From positions 3,322,501 through 3,386,500 of the forward strand of contig NC_135165.1 in assembly GCF_050948215.1 (NCBI RefSeq): 64,000 bases of DNA, written 5' to 3'. Positions within the stretch are counted from its first letter, which is position 1, and every line of letters begins with the position of its first letter. The notes beneath the pieces are model-generated. The model saw only the letters and a program-made list of their open reading frames with translations. It did no database searches and had not been told where the DNA came from. The translations under genes were made by a program, and so were the position numbers. Shown here piece after piece: positions 36,701-48,351 of this stretch. The DNA is from Halictus rubicundus. Its lineage: Eukaryota > Arthropoda > Insecta > Hymenoptera > Halictidae.

Positions 36701-39478
36701 TAGTTTAATGAACTTGATGTAAAGAGGCGAATTTTTAACGAGGCATTGTCATATCTATGCTGAAACGGTTGCCGCATCGAACAGCGGGAAGGAAACTCTT
36801 TATCTCCCAGCGGATGCATATTGTACCGTGATTCTTGAAATTCAGCTTGACTTTTTTAACTACCATAAAGTTCCATATACCGGACAGAATACATGAAATA
36901 TGCAACCGTCTGAGAATCCCTGTTTATGGGGCTGCCGGCAATAAAATAATTTCGAGTCACCGAAACTCTCGGGGGTCTCTTTCACGACTTCACAATACTT
37001 CCTACATCATTGCTAAAAAATACTGTGCGTATTCCGTAAACATTTATCGCATTCAACGTCGCGCAACAAAATTAATACAACAAATAAAATTGAAATTTCG
37101 TTTGGGTAATATAAAATACGCGAATTCTAATTTTCCTTTTCCTGTCGACAGGTAGATAAAGTTTCGTATTAATCTCCGATGAAATTGAATCGTGTATGGC
37201 TGTACATCGATGCATACGTTTATTGCATTTCTGGCTTGCGACCGATCAGTATGAATTTTAATAGCGCGACACCTTTCACGGTTTACACCATTCAGAACTC
37301 GAAATGGCATGTAATCGATTCCGGTGATAATTATATGCACCAGTAGTCGGAGCATGACCGCGTGACGTCTATTGTTTCTTAGCCCGATGATATCCGCCGA
37401 TAATGATCAATAATTTGAATAGCACCGGCGAACACAGCGAATACATGACGCATTAGCTAGAACATAGTTACGCAGAATATTCCGGCGGCGCGCTGGAAGC
37501 GCGGATTATTGAATTTTTCATTTTCCCAGAGAAAATCTGACCGGACCCGCGTTGCCCCCGTTTCGATCCGTATATTGTGATTTCCGCGCGGCTATAAATC
37601 ATGCTTGAACTCAATCAGAATAAGACACAATTAAACCTCATACCGTATGAATGCAGTGCAGTTCCCATGCAAGAGATTGAGCGTTTGTTGTCGACAGAGA
37701 TAATACTTGCGCGGTTCACTTCGCCAACGGAAGTTAATGTTACGCGTTCTGTCCTCGGGTTTGCCGATTATGGTATCACACTTTCGGTTTTGATATTTCC
37801 TTACCACGAGGTCGCGATACAGCGATTTCTTTCTCGAATAAAATCGTTTCCGTGGACGCTCGGTTTTTCGAAACGTGTCCACACGATTTTCCAGAACGTT
37901 TGAATGAAAATATTGCTCAATTGCGAATTTCATTGCGGCAGGTGTACAAATTAGAAACTCGCTGCTCGTTTTATTACAATTTTTTACTGTGATAAATTGT
38001 TGGACGATTTTTTTGTTTTTGCTACTGTCACGATGTTTAACTGTATCGATGAAAGATTTATTGGATGAGAATGATGAAATTTTAACGATGTCGTAAACCG
38101 AAACTATGATACCTGTGTGCTGACGTATCGGTTTCGAACGATGGTTAAACACGAGTGCTGAAATTGGATTTTTTAATGAAATAAAATTCGAAGGGACGCT
38201 CGGGAAATAGTATGGCTGAAGTTGGTACGTTTACTATCGTCGGCAGAGGTATTTATGGAATATTGTGGACAAATCTGGTAAAAGTTATCTACTAAAACAT
38301 TAGTAAATTATCTTTATCCCTAAAGATGAATTTCAAAAAATTTCTAAAAATTCATTCAGACTTCAGTAAATCTACTAAATCCATATAATCAATTCTATCA
38401 AGCACCAACTAATTTCAACTGAGTTTCTCAACAGAATAATATTTTTGTGAAGAGACAAAAGTACTTTCCACTAAGTTTAAATGTCAACGCCACAGTAGCG
38501 ACAACGTTATTTTATTTTCCCGAGCAAACTGACCGGCACAAAGACTCGAATGTTTTTCCGCGAGCCGTATTAACCATAAGTTCGAAGGCTGTGGAGGTCC
38601 AGGGAAATCAGAACTATCAAACTTTGGAATCAATTTCTCGAATTGGCGGTGGTCGCGGTCCAGTGTTCGAAGACCCGAAAATCGACCACGCGTAAACCAA
38701 CGACGTCGTAATCAAATGGCGACCGTGTGAGCGATCGTTTTTATCTATCCGTGTTTGCGACATGCAATCAGAGAGGCGCCCGTTGACTCGTGACGCTTCC
38801 GGTCCAGGTTTCCGGTCCGCAGAACCGCACCGTTTCCGTTCGGCTACCCAGCCCACCGATCAAATCGGTCGCCGTCATATATCGTTGGTCCGAGTTCGAG
38901 AAACGCTATCGCAGTTGCTGCCAGCGGACTCGTCATTAAGAAACCTCAACATTGCGCGTATTCCGCCGGACCATAACAGACCCAATTAACCCTCGCGCTA
39001 CATCCAGTTCAGACACGTTCCAGTCACCGGAAAGTCTCGCCGCAAACTTCACGGAACGCAAATATTTGTCACTTCACCGGCAAGAACTGAACTAAATGTC
39101 AAATTAATACAATTTTTACTTCGCACAGAAATCCGCAGTCTTTTTATCGCGTTGACCTGGCAAGACTTTTTATCTGAGCCCTTGGATTAATTAGAATAAA
39201 ATTAATTACGTGCTATTTTTGTCGGCAACTATCTGGAATTTTAGAACACCCCGAATTAAAGACGAATTTTTAAATATCAACATAATCAATGTGAGAGATC
39301 GGAGGTAGTGTGTAATCGAAGAAATGCAAATTGCATCTGGAAATTGCATCCTGGAATCGGAAAGTGACGAATTAGTATAGCGGAACGGACACGCTGATAC
39401 GTGTGTGAGAAAAATGGGTGAAAAGGTGTTGTTAGTGATGTGACGTGCCAGGCCCGGGGTTTACTGAACGGTGCCAGC
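33763..39478. other. Long unique stretch, no gene seen
   Basis: Includes a more CpG-rich segment at about 35.3-36.2 kb and a TTAACCCATTAAT motif at 34557 resembling piggyBac-like termini without a partner. A 173-codon minus-strand frame at 37631-38152 shows no recognisable features. Confidence 0.45.
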
Positions 39479-39508
39479 GTGCAAGTGCAAGTGCAAGTGC
39501 AAGTGCAA
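39479..39508. repeat. (GTGCAA)5 hexamer repeat
   Basis: Five perfect tandem copies of GTGCAA. The Cys-Thr run it encodes on the minus strand is a repeat artefact. Confidence 0.95.
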
Positions 39509-40410
39509 GAAAATAGTGGGTATATCCGCATGTAACAGCTCGGTGGTAACCAGACGTGGAATACTAGCTCGTTATCGGGAGACCAGCGAGTTGACACGGT
39601 ACAGTGACGCGAGCTAAACTACCGCCCTGTGTCTTCAAATGAGGTTCCCTTAATTGCTTCTGGAGTCCATGCGAGAAATATGGGATGAAAGAAGGGATAG
39701 GAACGGACGGGGAAGTAAGTGACACCGATGCACCTTCGTAGTTATCCCGGCGCCTTTGATGCAACCCAATTCTGAACACTTGAACGACGACGGATTTTTC
39801 TTCTGTCTATCACGGACCGGTGCGCCGCTTAGGCTAATCCGATTTTTCTTGTATGCAACCAGACGGGCCCGGCACTTGGTGCATTTGAGCATCGAACTGT
39901 TTGTTGCTCGGTGGAACCGTCCTTGTGGAATTATGGATTTTTATGCGAAATACAAAATTCTACGTTAATTGCAAGATACTTCTTTTGATAATTCAGTTGA
40001 ATATTTCCCATTTGATGGGGTTTAATCAGGAAGTTACAACAAATAGAATTAATTTTGCTTAACGTCAAACCACATGTTGATCTAACAAAACGGAAGCGTT
40101 TAACGATGGTTCCTGCGATACTGTTACTATTGTTAAAATATTTGTTTTTTATCTGAAAAGTATGCTTTCGTAATCGTGCAACGTGCAGTGCTGTCGGTTC
40201 AATGGAAATAAATATTCTAGCAGGGTGACGACAGTTCTTCATATTCTTTTCGTAGTCGTTTTATGTGCTTTCATGCACGTGTTTAATATTAATAACTCTA
40301 AACTCAGCACGCTTGCCGTTTGTACCGTTCACAGTGGCAAGCTACAATGTTCGATTAAATGCGACGATTTTCTCTGTCACAAATAAAATTGTATTTCACG
40401 ATTTTCTTAA
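39509..40410. other. Unique DNA with one dispersed repeat end
   Basis: At 39926-39960 TTATGGATTTTTATGCGAAA belongs to the TTTATGCGAAAT family and is followed by a diverged interior like that of the 49569 element (a TTAATTGCAAGA/TCAACTGCAAGA match). No gene seen. Confidence 0.45.
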
Positions 40411-40636
40411 CACGTTAAGCGCTGAACATCGACCCCACAGATTCTTACAAAATCAGAGTAGTTTACTTAATGAAAACAAAACTAGAAATTTAAAAGGTAT
40501 TATAGGGGACGTCGCCCTAACCCTTTTGAATTCGAAAGATTCCAACAAAATTCGGTTTATCTGAATATCACACAATAGAAATGGATTTCTAAACCCAGTT
40601 AAAAATTACTGTCAGTCATATGTGGCAGTTAACGTG
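40411..40636. mobile_element. TTAA-associated MITE, CACGTT family (copy 2)
   Basis: A 226-bp element starting CACGTTAAGCGC after TTAA and ending with the complement of CACGTTAACTGCC before ATAA. The interior resembles the 2593-2827 element over about 40 bases, in the same orientation. No coding potential. A further isolated end of this family is at about 53716-53747. Confidence 0.62.
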
Positions 40637-41419
40637 ATAAACATACTCTCGAGGGTACTTCTAGCAGACGTGATCCGATTTAATCTTCAGAAATCGAGTA
40701 ATTAAATATTCATTTCGACTCTCTACGTTCAAACAATAAATTCACGACACTCGGAAAATTCAGAAAATCACCGTGCACCTCCGTGTCGGTGATAACATTC
40801 GACGAATCTGAAGCCGAGGTTTAAAAATTCCAAAAGTTCCGAGCACCGATGCATCAGGCTGATCGATCGCCGTCTAAAATTCTAGTTACCGACCGAAAAA
40901 GCGAATGCTAATATCGCAATCGCGCGCGAGAAGAAGCACGCGAAACAGATCGACGAGGACACCGGCCAACAAACGTTCGTTCCTATCCCCGTTTCCAGGA
41001 ATATTAATTCGATTTTCAAATATCACGGTCCGGCCCCGATTTCAATAATTGTTCGACCACAAACAAACCGTTCTATCCTACATTCTCTCCTATCGTGTCC
41101 GACTGTCGGCCCGGTTCAAACGACACAACGTGGGAAGTACGTCCCACGCATTCTGCTAGAAGATAAACAGTGTTGTGCACGTTCCGGCAGTGTTTGGCCA
41201 CGGTGAGAAAGGAACGAGCCCGCCCCGGCCGGTTATATTGCTGAATATACACCTAAAGTTGGGATCGCGATGGCCGGCGAGCCGTTCTAATCTGGCCCGG
41301 GGAGGTCAAGTTGGGATAATCGGCGTCGATCATCGTCGCCCGGGAGTAGAGTAACATTCGTTCGGGCCGAGCAAACGCGAGAGCCGGCCGGGTTCTGCTT
41401 CCACACTTGTACGAGGACG
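40637..41419. promoter_or_regulatory. GC-rich upstream region of the candidate first exon
   Basis: From about 41100 the sequence becomes markedly GC- and CpG-rich up to the ATG at 41420. This fits a 5' untranslated region and promoter, with a TATA-like TTATATT at about 41233. No defined initiator could be assigned, so the role is inferred from position and composition. Confidence 0.3.
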
Positions 41420-41609
41420 ATGGACAAGAAAATGGCGGTGGTGCCGGGCAAGAATAAATTGAAAATGGGCAATGCAGGCCGATACTACAGCGCCTGTCTC
41501 ATCTACGACGTGGCGAACTCGTGCCTGGCCGCCTTGCACGCCAGGATGCCTCCGCCAGTCGTCGTCACGCGAACCAATCCTCTGTCTCCTGTGCACGTCC
41601 AAAATCCCC
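41420..41609 (+). CDS. Candidate first coding exon, unknown protein (N-terminal part)
   Basis: The ATG lies in the context GAGGACGATGG, and 63 codons run open to a strong donor, CCCC|GTAAGTTTT, leaving one base over (phase 1). The N-terminus reads MDKKMAVVPGKNKLKMG and continues with a segment rich in Tyr, Ala, Cys and Leu and then a Pro-rich stretch ending near VHVQNP. Codon third positions are mostly G or C (CTC ATC TAC GAC GTG GCG AAC), unlike the AT-rich surroundings, the best coding signature in the window. There is no obvious signal peptide, membrane helix or known domain, and I do not recognise the family. It would fit an alternative first exon of a large gene. It is followed directly by a transposon insertion. 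Confidence 0.5.
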
Positions 41610-41670
41610 GTAAGTTTTCTATTTTCTTTCGCTTCTTCTTCTTCTTCTTCGTCTTTCTCTCATTTCGTAG
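41610..41670 (+). other. Possible 61-bp intron or pyrimidine-rich acceptor region
   Basis: GTAAGT at 41610 is followed by a CTT-repeat pyrimidine tract and TTTCGTAG ending at 41670, a plausible acceptor. Sixty-one bases is near the lower limit of insect introns. Alternatively the GTAAGT donor joins a distant exon and this is simply intron sequence. Confidence 0.35.
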
Positions 41671-41675
41671 CGGCG

Positions 41676-42185
41676 CACAGTGGGCAATTTGGACAAAATC
41701 GGATTCAAAATCAAGGAACTTTCGATAGGAATGCGGTGGAGCGATGAAATTTTTTTTAAATGAAAGCTGCAACTTTGTAGAATGTGGGAAAAATAGGGAG
41801 ATTATTGCCATCCAATTATTTCAACGAAAAAATGAGTTCATTATTTTTTGTCACAAAAATCTATTTTTTGCAAAATCCTGAGGTCGTAGACAAATTTTGA
41901 GACCAGATTTGAAATCAGCGTGAAAAAGTCTATGAGAAATGATGTATAGCATGTTAAAAAAAAATTTTTTTCCCTCGTGGTATTGGAAAAACTAAAATTT
42001 TCTTGAATTTGTGCGCGTTTAACGAATTTTCTCGAGGTTAAAACACGTTCGTACCACAATCTCCTTATTTTTCCCATATTCTACAAAGTTGCAGCTTTAA
42101 TTTAAAAAAAATTTCATCGCTCTACCTCAGTCCTATCGAAAGTTCCTTGATTTTGAATCCGATTTTGTCCAAATTGCCCACTGTG
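41676..42185. mobile_element. Non-autonomous Transib-like element with CGGCG target duplication
   Basis: A 510-bp element with terminal inverted repeats of about 118 bp (41676-41793 and 42068-42185) that differ at under ten positions. Both ends begin CACAGTGGGCAATTTGG. It is flanked by a perfect 5-bp direct repeat CGGCG at 41671-41675 and 42186-42190. Transib transposons are known for CACWRTGG-like ends, resembling the V(D)J recombination heptamer, and GC-rich 5-bp target sites; both features match here. No transposase frame exists inside. The near-identical arms point to fairly recent mobility. Confidence 0.85.
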
Positions 42186-42331
42186 CGGCGCGGCGGCCTA
42201 CTGCGCGCGATGACCGGTTCACGATCGGTCATTACCGCGCAGACTTTCAATTGAACGCAAATATTTCGGGACCAATTAAGATGGAACCAGAGCGAATAAA
42301 ATTGAGAAGAATTCGAGGGGAGAATAGTTGA
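42186..42331 (+). pseudogene. Possible second exon interrupted by the Transib element
   Basis: If splicing used the acceptor at 41670, the exon would begin with CGGCG, the target site, and continue after the element. In the phase required by the 41609 donor this sequence is open for 48 codons to TGA at 42329-42331, giving a basic, Arg-rich tail (a DDRFTIGHYRADFQLN segment is visible). The element would separate the first five exon bases from the rest, a disrupting insertion. Alternatively this is non-coding and the open frame is chance in GC-rich sequence. Not recognised as any family. Confidence 0.25.
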
Positions 42332-44253
42332 TAATAATATCATAACAGAGACAAATTTCAATTACGCTTCCGCGCAAGTGTTCGTCGCTTCGGAAAGCGT
42401 CTCGAGGACGACGGGCACGAGAACCCGCGGTTCTTGTAGCAGATAGCGAGCACGTCCGTTGTAATAATAGCGTCAAAAAGAATCGCCCGGTCGCCCAGCT
42501 AAGAGATTGAGAAACAAGAATGAAGGCTGGAAGAGATCGCTAAATTCCACTTTAAACGTTTTCGTTTCCTGTCTAATGTCAATATTTAGAGAACGTTCGA
42601 AAATAATAGAAAAAGATGGTACCCCGACGATGGTACTACATTATGAACTCTGTTCATTTTAGAAGGAAACACTGGAAGCACGATGGTTGGCCTTTATACA
42701 TATATATATACCTATACATTTTCATTCTATTTTCGTCCCATGCTCGTGGTTTATAAGCAACCACTAAAGCAATACCTATAAGATTAAAAATTCAGTGTTC
42801 ACATACGCTCGCGGATTACAGTTATGGCTGCATTACCCTCTTTTATAACTTCCCTGTTACAGCCCCGCCGCGGTGAAGTAGTTTCCTCTCTGGCAAAAAA
42901 TACCAGCCTGTCTTTGTAATAGGAAATCATTATAATACCGAACACGCTCAAACTTGTCACACTAAAGTAGGATACGTTTGTATAAAGTTATGTGAACTCG
43001 TGTGGAATACGTTAATTTTTCTAAATCCTTTTCTCGGTACACTTGTCTCTAGTTCAACGGAGTTATTAGCCTCAATGACAGTGGTTTGAACAATTAAAAA
43101 ATCGCGCATGATACCAATTAAATTTTAAAATGTATCCATTTTATTTCCTACATAAATTTATTTTATTTCTTGCATAAATGTTTCTCTCAGTTGCGACGAC
43201 GCGAAAGCTACTTTTTCTATCGAAATCAATTTCATCCGTCACCGATCAAAATGTATACTTGTAAATGGACTATGATTAAAGTTCCAGATGAAAATTCTCT
43301 TATGCGAACACGTTCGTCCGGCGATTAGTTCCCCCGATGCAGGTGGTGTAATTCAATATCGACACGAAGCTTGCTTCCAGGGCGAGCGGAGCGAATCTTA
43401 ACCGTCCGTTAACGACATCGTCGACGTCGAACCGGTTAATCGACGATTCATTGGGAACGCAATAACGTTATCTCCCGTTTGACCGTTTTACGCGAGGCGT
43501 TTTTCTCCTTCGGGAGCATCATCTCTCCTTTGTTCGGCCGAACCGTCGGCGCTAGGAGGTAAAGAAGCGAGAGGGTGTAGGGTGCCGGGCGCAGGAAAGG
43601 GTGGAAACACTCTATGAGACGGGATAGCGTGTCTGTTTTGATTTATAAGAATTCACCACGAACCCCTAACCCACCTACCTGAGTCTAGCCTCACCCTCTT
43701 CGAGATCGAGCTAGATCAAACCCACCCGCCCTTTTCGCCCCACCGAACACCGCGTTCTCGCGCACCTTCGCCCGTCGTTTCACCTATCTCGCGCGTGAAT
43801 AATAGGAAGGTACCCACCAGACCACCCGTTTTTCCGCCAACCTCGCCACTTTCTTCTTTTTCTTTATCTCTCCTCTTTGCCACTGTCTCTCGTGATGCGG
43901 CACCGTTCATTCGTCTCACGTACGTCTAACGAGCCTCGCCTCGTTGTCGATCAACGAAACTATTTATCAACCTGCTTCCGCAGCGGTGCATCGATATATG
44001 TACGTATATACGCTTTGTCAGTCCCCTTTGCGACAGTATCAGATCAAATTCGATGACTTTGCTGGTCGCTCGACCTCGCCTATCGGTCTGCCAATTTTCA
44101 TCGTATGCTGCGGACATTTATTTCCCGCTAGAAGCATCCTGGCGATTTGACAGCAAAAAAAATGGAAAGAGAATAAATTCGAGAAGGTTCCGATAATCAA
44201 CCAAACCAAATTTGAATTCCTCTTTCTTCGTAGCAAACTCTTCTGCGTCGATA
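42332..44253. other. Unique DNA, no gene seen
   Basis: A TA dinucleotide run near 42700-42712 and a purine/pyrimidine-skewed segment at about 43560-43900. The frames through the latter are composition artefacts. Confidence 0.45.
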
Positions 44254-44352
44254 CAAGATGTCCCAAAATTTTCTAATGTGATTTCGACTTTTAAAATGTT
44301 CCCCATTCTTTGGATCGCCCCGTTCAAGCAAGCATATTTTTGGAACACCCTG
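44254..44352. mobile_element. TA-flanked micro-MITE, CAGGGTGTTCCAAAA ends
   Basis: A 99-bp element whose left end CAAGATGTCCCAAAA matches the reverse complement of its right end, CAGGGTGTTCCAAAA, at 12 of 15 positions, flanked by TA on both sides. TA duplication points to the Tc1/mariner group. No coding capacity. Confidence 0.7.
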
Positions 44353-47300
44353 TATAGCAATTCCAACTGTTCCCCAATCTCTTAGATGGTTGTTCGAAAT
44401 CATCTTCGTCGAGTATTCGAGTCAATTTCTTCGCCCGAAGTGTCTGTTGCGATCCAACGCGAACTTCTTCTACAGTGTCAAAGCTTTGCCCTTTGAACTC
44501 CGATTTCACTATTGGAGACAAGAAGTTGCAAGGAATAGTTGCGTGGGGATGCAGTTTGAATGTCTCCGGAGCAGATCATTGCAATTTGACAAACAATTTC
44601 ATGTCCGCCCTTTGGTTTTATCTGGAACAGACTGATGCGCAAGCGTCTGACAGAGTCCGGTTTCTTTTTGGTCACAGCTCATGCGAGTGATGCTTTGTAT
44701 TGTTGCTGAAGTAAACAAAACTGAGGGAAACGACGTTGGAACCAGAGCTACTTGTGCGTTCACACCGATTTTGCACAGTGGAGAATTTACCACTGGTTTG
44801 GACGGGGTTTAACCCTTAAGTGGAACGTGCCACCTTTGGTCAGACTACGAAACATCCTACCGGGACCCTTCTAAAATTGTATAAAAATTTTCTAAGACAC
44901 TTTCAAGTATTTCTATAAATTAGAAGTAAGTGATCCAAGTGCTCTAACTTTGGATTCACCTGTATAAGTATGAAAATTACTAGAACTTGTGCAATGAAGT
45001 AGTAGTACAATGTATTCTCTTAGAATATTGTACAGATTGCAAAACTAGTGTACGGGGGTCTGTGAAAAGAACAGTGAATATCAACTTAAATTAATATTGC
45101 AACAACTCCAGGTTTCCTTTAATACAACCCATCCACAAAGAGAAAAGAGTTTTATAGTACGTGTAAACTATTTATCTTTGCATTACAGAATTTTAGATTC
45201 CTCCTCGGTTCAAGGGAACCAAATAATTTACACATTTGGCGTCATTTGATTACAAATTTCGCTTTACTGGCTCAGATAACTATCCCGCGGGAGTTCGAGC
45301 GATTTTCCCCCATAATAATTCGCCATAACAAACTCCTCTCCTCTCTCTTTTTCTGTGCACCGTGTACTTTGAATATAATGGCTTTCCACGCGAATAGAAG
45401 ACGTATTAAAACTTTTTGGATATTTTATCCTCGACAGGAAGAGCCAGCCGGATTTTATGTTTAACTTCGAGTTTTATCCTTCCTACATACAACTACATAA
45501 ACTTCAAAAATACTTGGAGCTTCATTGTTCGAAGTGCTGAGCGGGATGGGACATAAAAATGGCGTCGATGAGTCTTCCCCGGGCGTATCACTCCGAGGAA
45601 GTTATATTCCATCGTTTCGCGAACGCGGCTAGGAGAGGGGGTCGTTATCAAAGTTCTCGAAAAATCTCCGAAAAACTGACCGAGTTCCGCCCGCGTTGTA
45701 CGGAATGCAAATTTTAAATCGGGAGAGAAACGTCGCGGAACTTTTCATTTGTTTGTTTTTTCTCTCTATCTCTCTCTCTCTCTTTCTCTCTTTTCATATA
45801 TTTTTCGCGGCCGGTGATCGCGCTCCGATCGTTCTTCCGGCGGCGGCCGACACACACGCTCGATCTTATCATTGGTCAACGAGACGATCTATCAACATTT
45901 GTGCCAGAACAAGAACCGTTACAAAACATTAGCGAGTCACGAAAGATTTTGCATCGGCGTTTTGCGACGACGTGCATGTATCGGGGACGCGCCATCAATC
46001 TTTTCGCGTTTAATGCGCGCCAGTCAGACTCGACTATAGTCGCGACTAGACCCACCCGGAGATGCTCGGGAGATGACTCGCGTTAATTTAAGGATGTCAT
46101 AGTCCTTCGCTCGCCGCTACGTTTCGGCTCTACGCCATTGTTCCTCGCTCCTTGTATTTATTTCGTCTGGACGGGGTCATTGAGCTCCACCGGAAGCCTG
46201 TTAATGGAAGCCTCGATGACTGTGTTAAAAAGGACTGCTGCGAGTGTAACCATTGTCTAAAACACCATTTGTATAAAATATTCCAATACCAGGAAATTGG
46301 CAGACATTTACAATAGCACCGATGCTAAATTTTTCAATGCGTTCCTCTACGATCTAAATTTATTCGATTAAAATCGTTTAAAAACTGAGTTCCTTTATTA
46401 CAGGAACGATCATAATCTGTTGCAAATATATACTCGAGCTCGACTCGAACACGAAGTAAATCTCTTCGGCAAAAGTCAAGGTGGCACTCGTTCCAATTGA
46501 CCCAATAATTGGAATAAACTTTAATTAGCCCGCAAGTGGGGTTCTTTGAAGGCTCAGCTTACACGTTTCTCGTTTCCAAGCGACGAACAAAAAGGATAAT
46601 ATTCGTACATTCGGTTTCGCTCGCACAATGCCTGAAAAAGACGTCGGGAACGCAGCCCGACAATAATGCAAAGACACGGCGAGCACAGATTTCGAATTCT
46701 CCCCGCCTCTCTGATAGCATTAACGTGCGAGAGAAAAGAAGTCGAACGAAGCCAGGAAAACAATTGTCGTGGTTGAAAAAAAAAAGAAAAATCGCGGGAG
46801 CGATTTATACCGAACAAGAGGCGTTATTGGTAAAAATCGGGAAACGAGATATCCAGAAACTTTTTCAATATGCCATTGTCAACCTACTTATTTTTTTCAA
46901 TTCAAAGTTCTCGCATACCTCCGATTCGCGCAACGTAGTCGTCGCTTTGAACCTACACAATTACCGCCGGTTTCGGGGGGAGGGGGGAAAAAAGCAGCCG
47001 GTTATTGTACCCCTTTCGTTCACGTTACAATCATGATTTTCTTAATACCGAAATAATCCTACGGTGAAACCTTCAGTTTAGAGTCGCTGTTATACTTCTG
47101 CGAGATTGTTAATTCGCTGTTCATTCTCGCGAGAACGTTGGTCGTTTAAAGTCGAGTACGCTTCAAACGTAAAAGTTCCCTATGCGCCTCAATGGCTCGC
47201 GGAGAATTAATTCTGTTTCATAAAAAATAATATTAAACCTTTTCTCGGATTTCGAGAATTCTTCGGCTATCATTGCTCTCGCGGATCATGCTGTTACTTA

Positions 47301-48157
47301 TTGTCGTTTGTGTCGCGAACGAGCGGGAAAACCGGCTGAATGTTAATCATAATCCAACGAGGGTTAATCCTCCGGCGAGCCTTGACATTAACAAGTTCGT
47401 ACGTTTTCTTTTAACTTCCAGGAAAGCAGTCGCGTGATAAGACGGGAAAGTTCGGGCTCGGATAGAGGTTTGATTCTGAAAAATGGCGACGAAATCGAGT
47501 GATCAAAGTTGGCGAATTACCGGAGTAACGTGAGGCCGCGCGTGAGCCGTGGAACGAATTGAGATCGGCTCGTTATTCGTAAACATGTTTCCGCGGGGAG
47601 GGGGGGGGGTCGTAAACATTTTTATTCCGTCGGGTTAAGTTGACGATCGAAATTTATATTAGAAACGAGAGGGTCACGTGTGTCCCGTTTAACGCGAAAA
47701 TTCCGGCGAGCAGTTAATAAAGAGAAAACGATTCCTCGGCCCGAGACAAGTGTGCACATGCTTGTACGGCCGTGCCGTACATTATAGTACGCGCGTATGG
47801 TATAACCGGGTTTCGTGCGGGCTCGAATTTAGATAAAATCTGCGACTTTTATGGCTGGTAGATTTTTTCGTCGATCCCGGGCCGGTGTAAATACGAAAGC
47901 CAGATAGGTGGCACGGTAGGCCGGCGAAAATAAAGAATTAATAAAGGAACGGTTATGGTCGAAGGCGCGTGTAAAGATCTTAATTCAAATGAACAGTAAT
48001 CTCCTGATTGCGCGCGGAAACTTGATACCGGCGGCGACCCGGTCTCACTTTTGTCAGCCCGGTTTGATACTCCCGCCGCTCGAATTATTACCTTTATCTT
48101 AATTAAAACGGAAAGAGGTCCGTGAGCCGTGCGGGTCACTCGTAAACCATCTAGCTT
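44353..48157. other. Unique DNA, isolated transposon end, CT tract
   Basis: At 44812 TTAA-CCCTTAAGTGGAACG resembles the CCCTTAA MITE family ends but lacks a partner. A CT microsatellite lies at about 45763-45795. The 166-codon frame at 46536-47036 (+) has no recognised feature. G runs at about 47596-47609. Confidence 0.45.
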
Positions 48158-48159
48158 TG

Positions 48160-48278
48160 ATTGCAGAAGCAATACTCCGCTAACCTCGTAGTCAGCGATC
48201 TGTCTACCTATCGCTTCTCCTACCTGACCGCTCTCTCTTCCCCTGTCCAACCGTTGTACCGAGATTTATTGTCTTACG
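48160..48278 (+). CDS. Weak candidate exon, unknown product
   Basis: TTTGATTGCAG precedes AAG CAA TAC TCC, an open frame reading KQYSANLVVSDLSTYRFSYL with mainly C-ending codons, up to a poor donor TCTTAC|GTGGGC. A tight acceptor-to-frame match and Ser/Tyr/Leu-rich composition are the only evidence. The frame continues open into the adjacent hAT-like element. Coding status uncertain. Confidence 0.2.
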
Positions 48279-48351
48279 TGGGCACATATCGAATTTATAG
48301 AATGCTACTCCGATTTACAATCTTCCTGGAAACTGGATCACGAATTAATGC

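Noticed and set aside
37631..38152. 173-codon minus-strand open frame
   Set aside because: No recognisable domain, signal, splice context or codon bias; an equally open frame lies on the other strand, so chance is likely.
46536..47036. 166-codon plus-strand open frame
   Set aside because: Lys/Arg-rich without recognisable motif; overlapping frames and no coding-like third-position bias.
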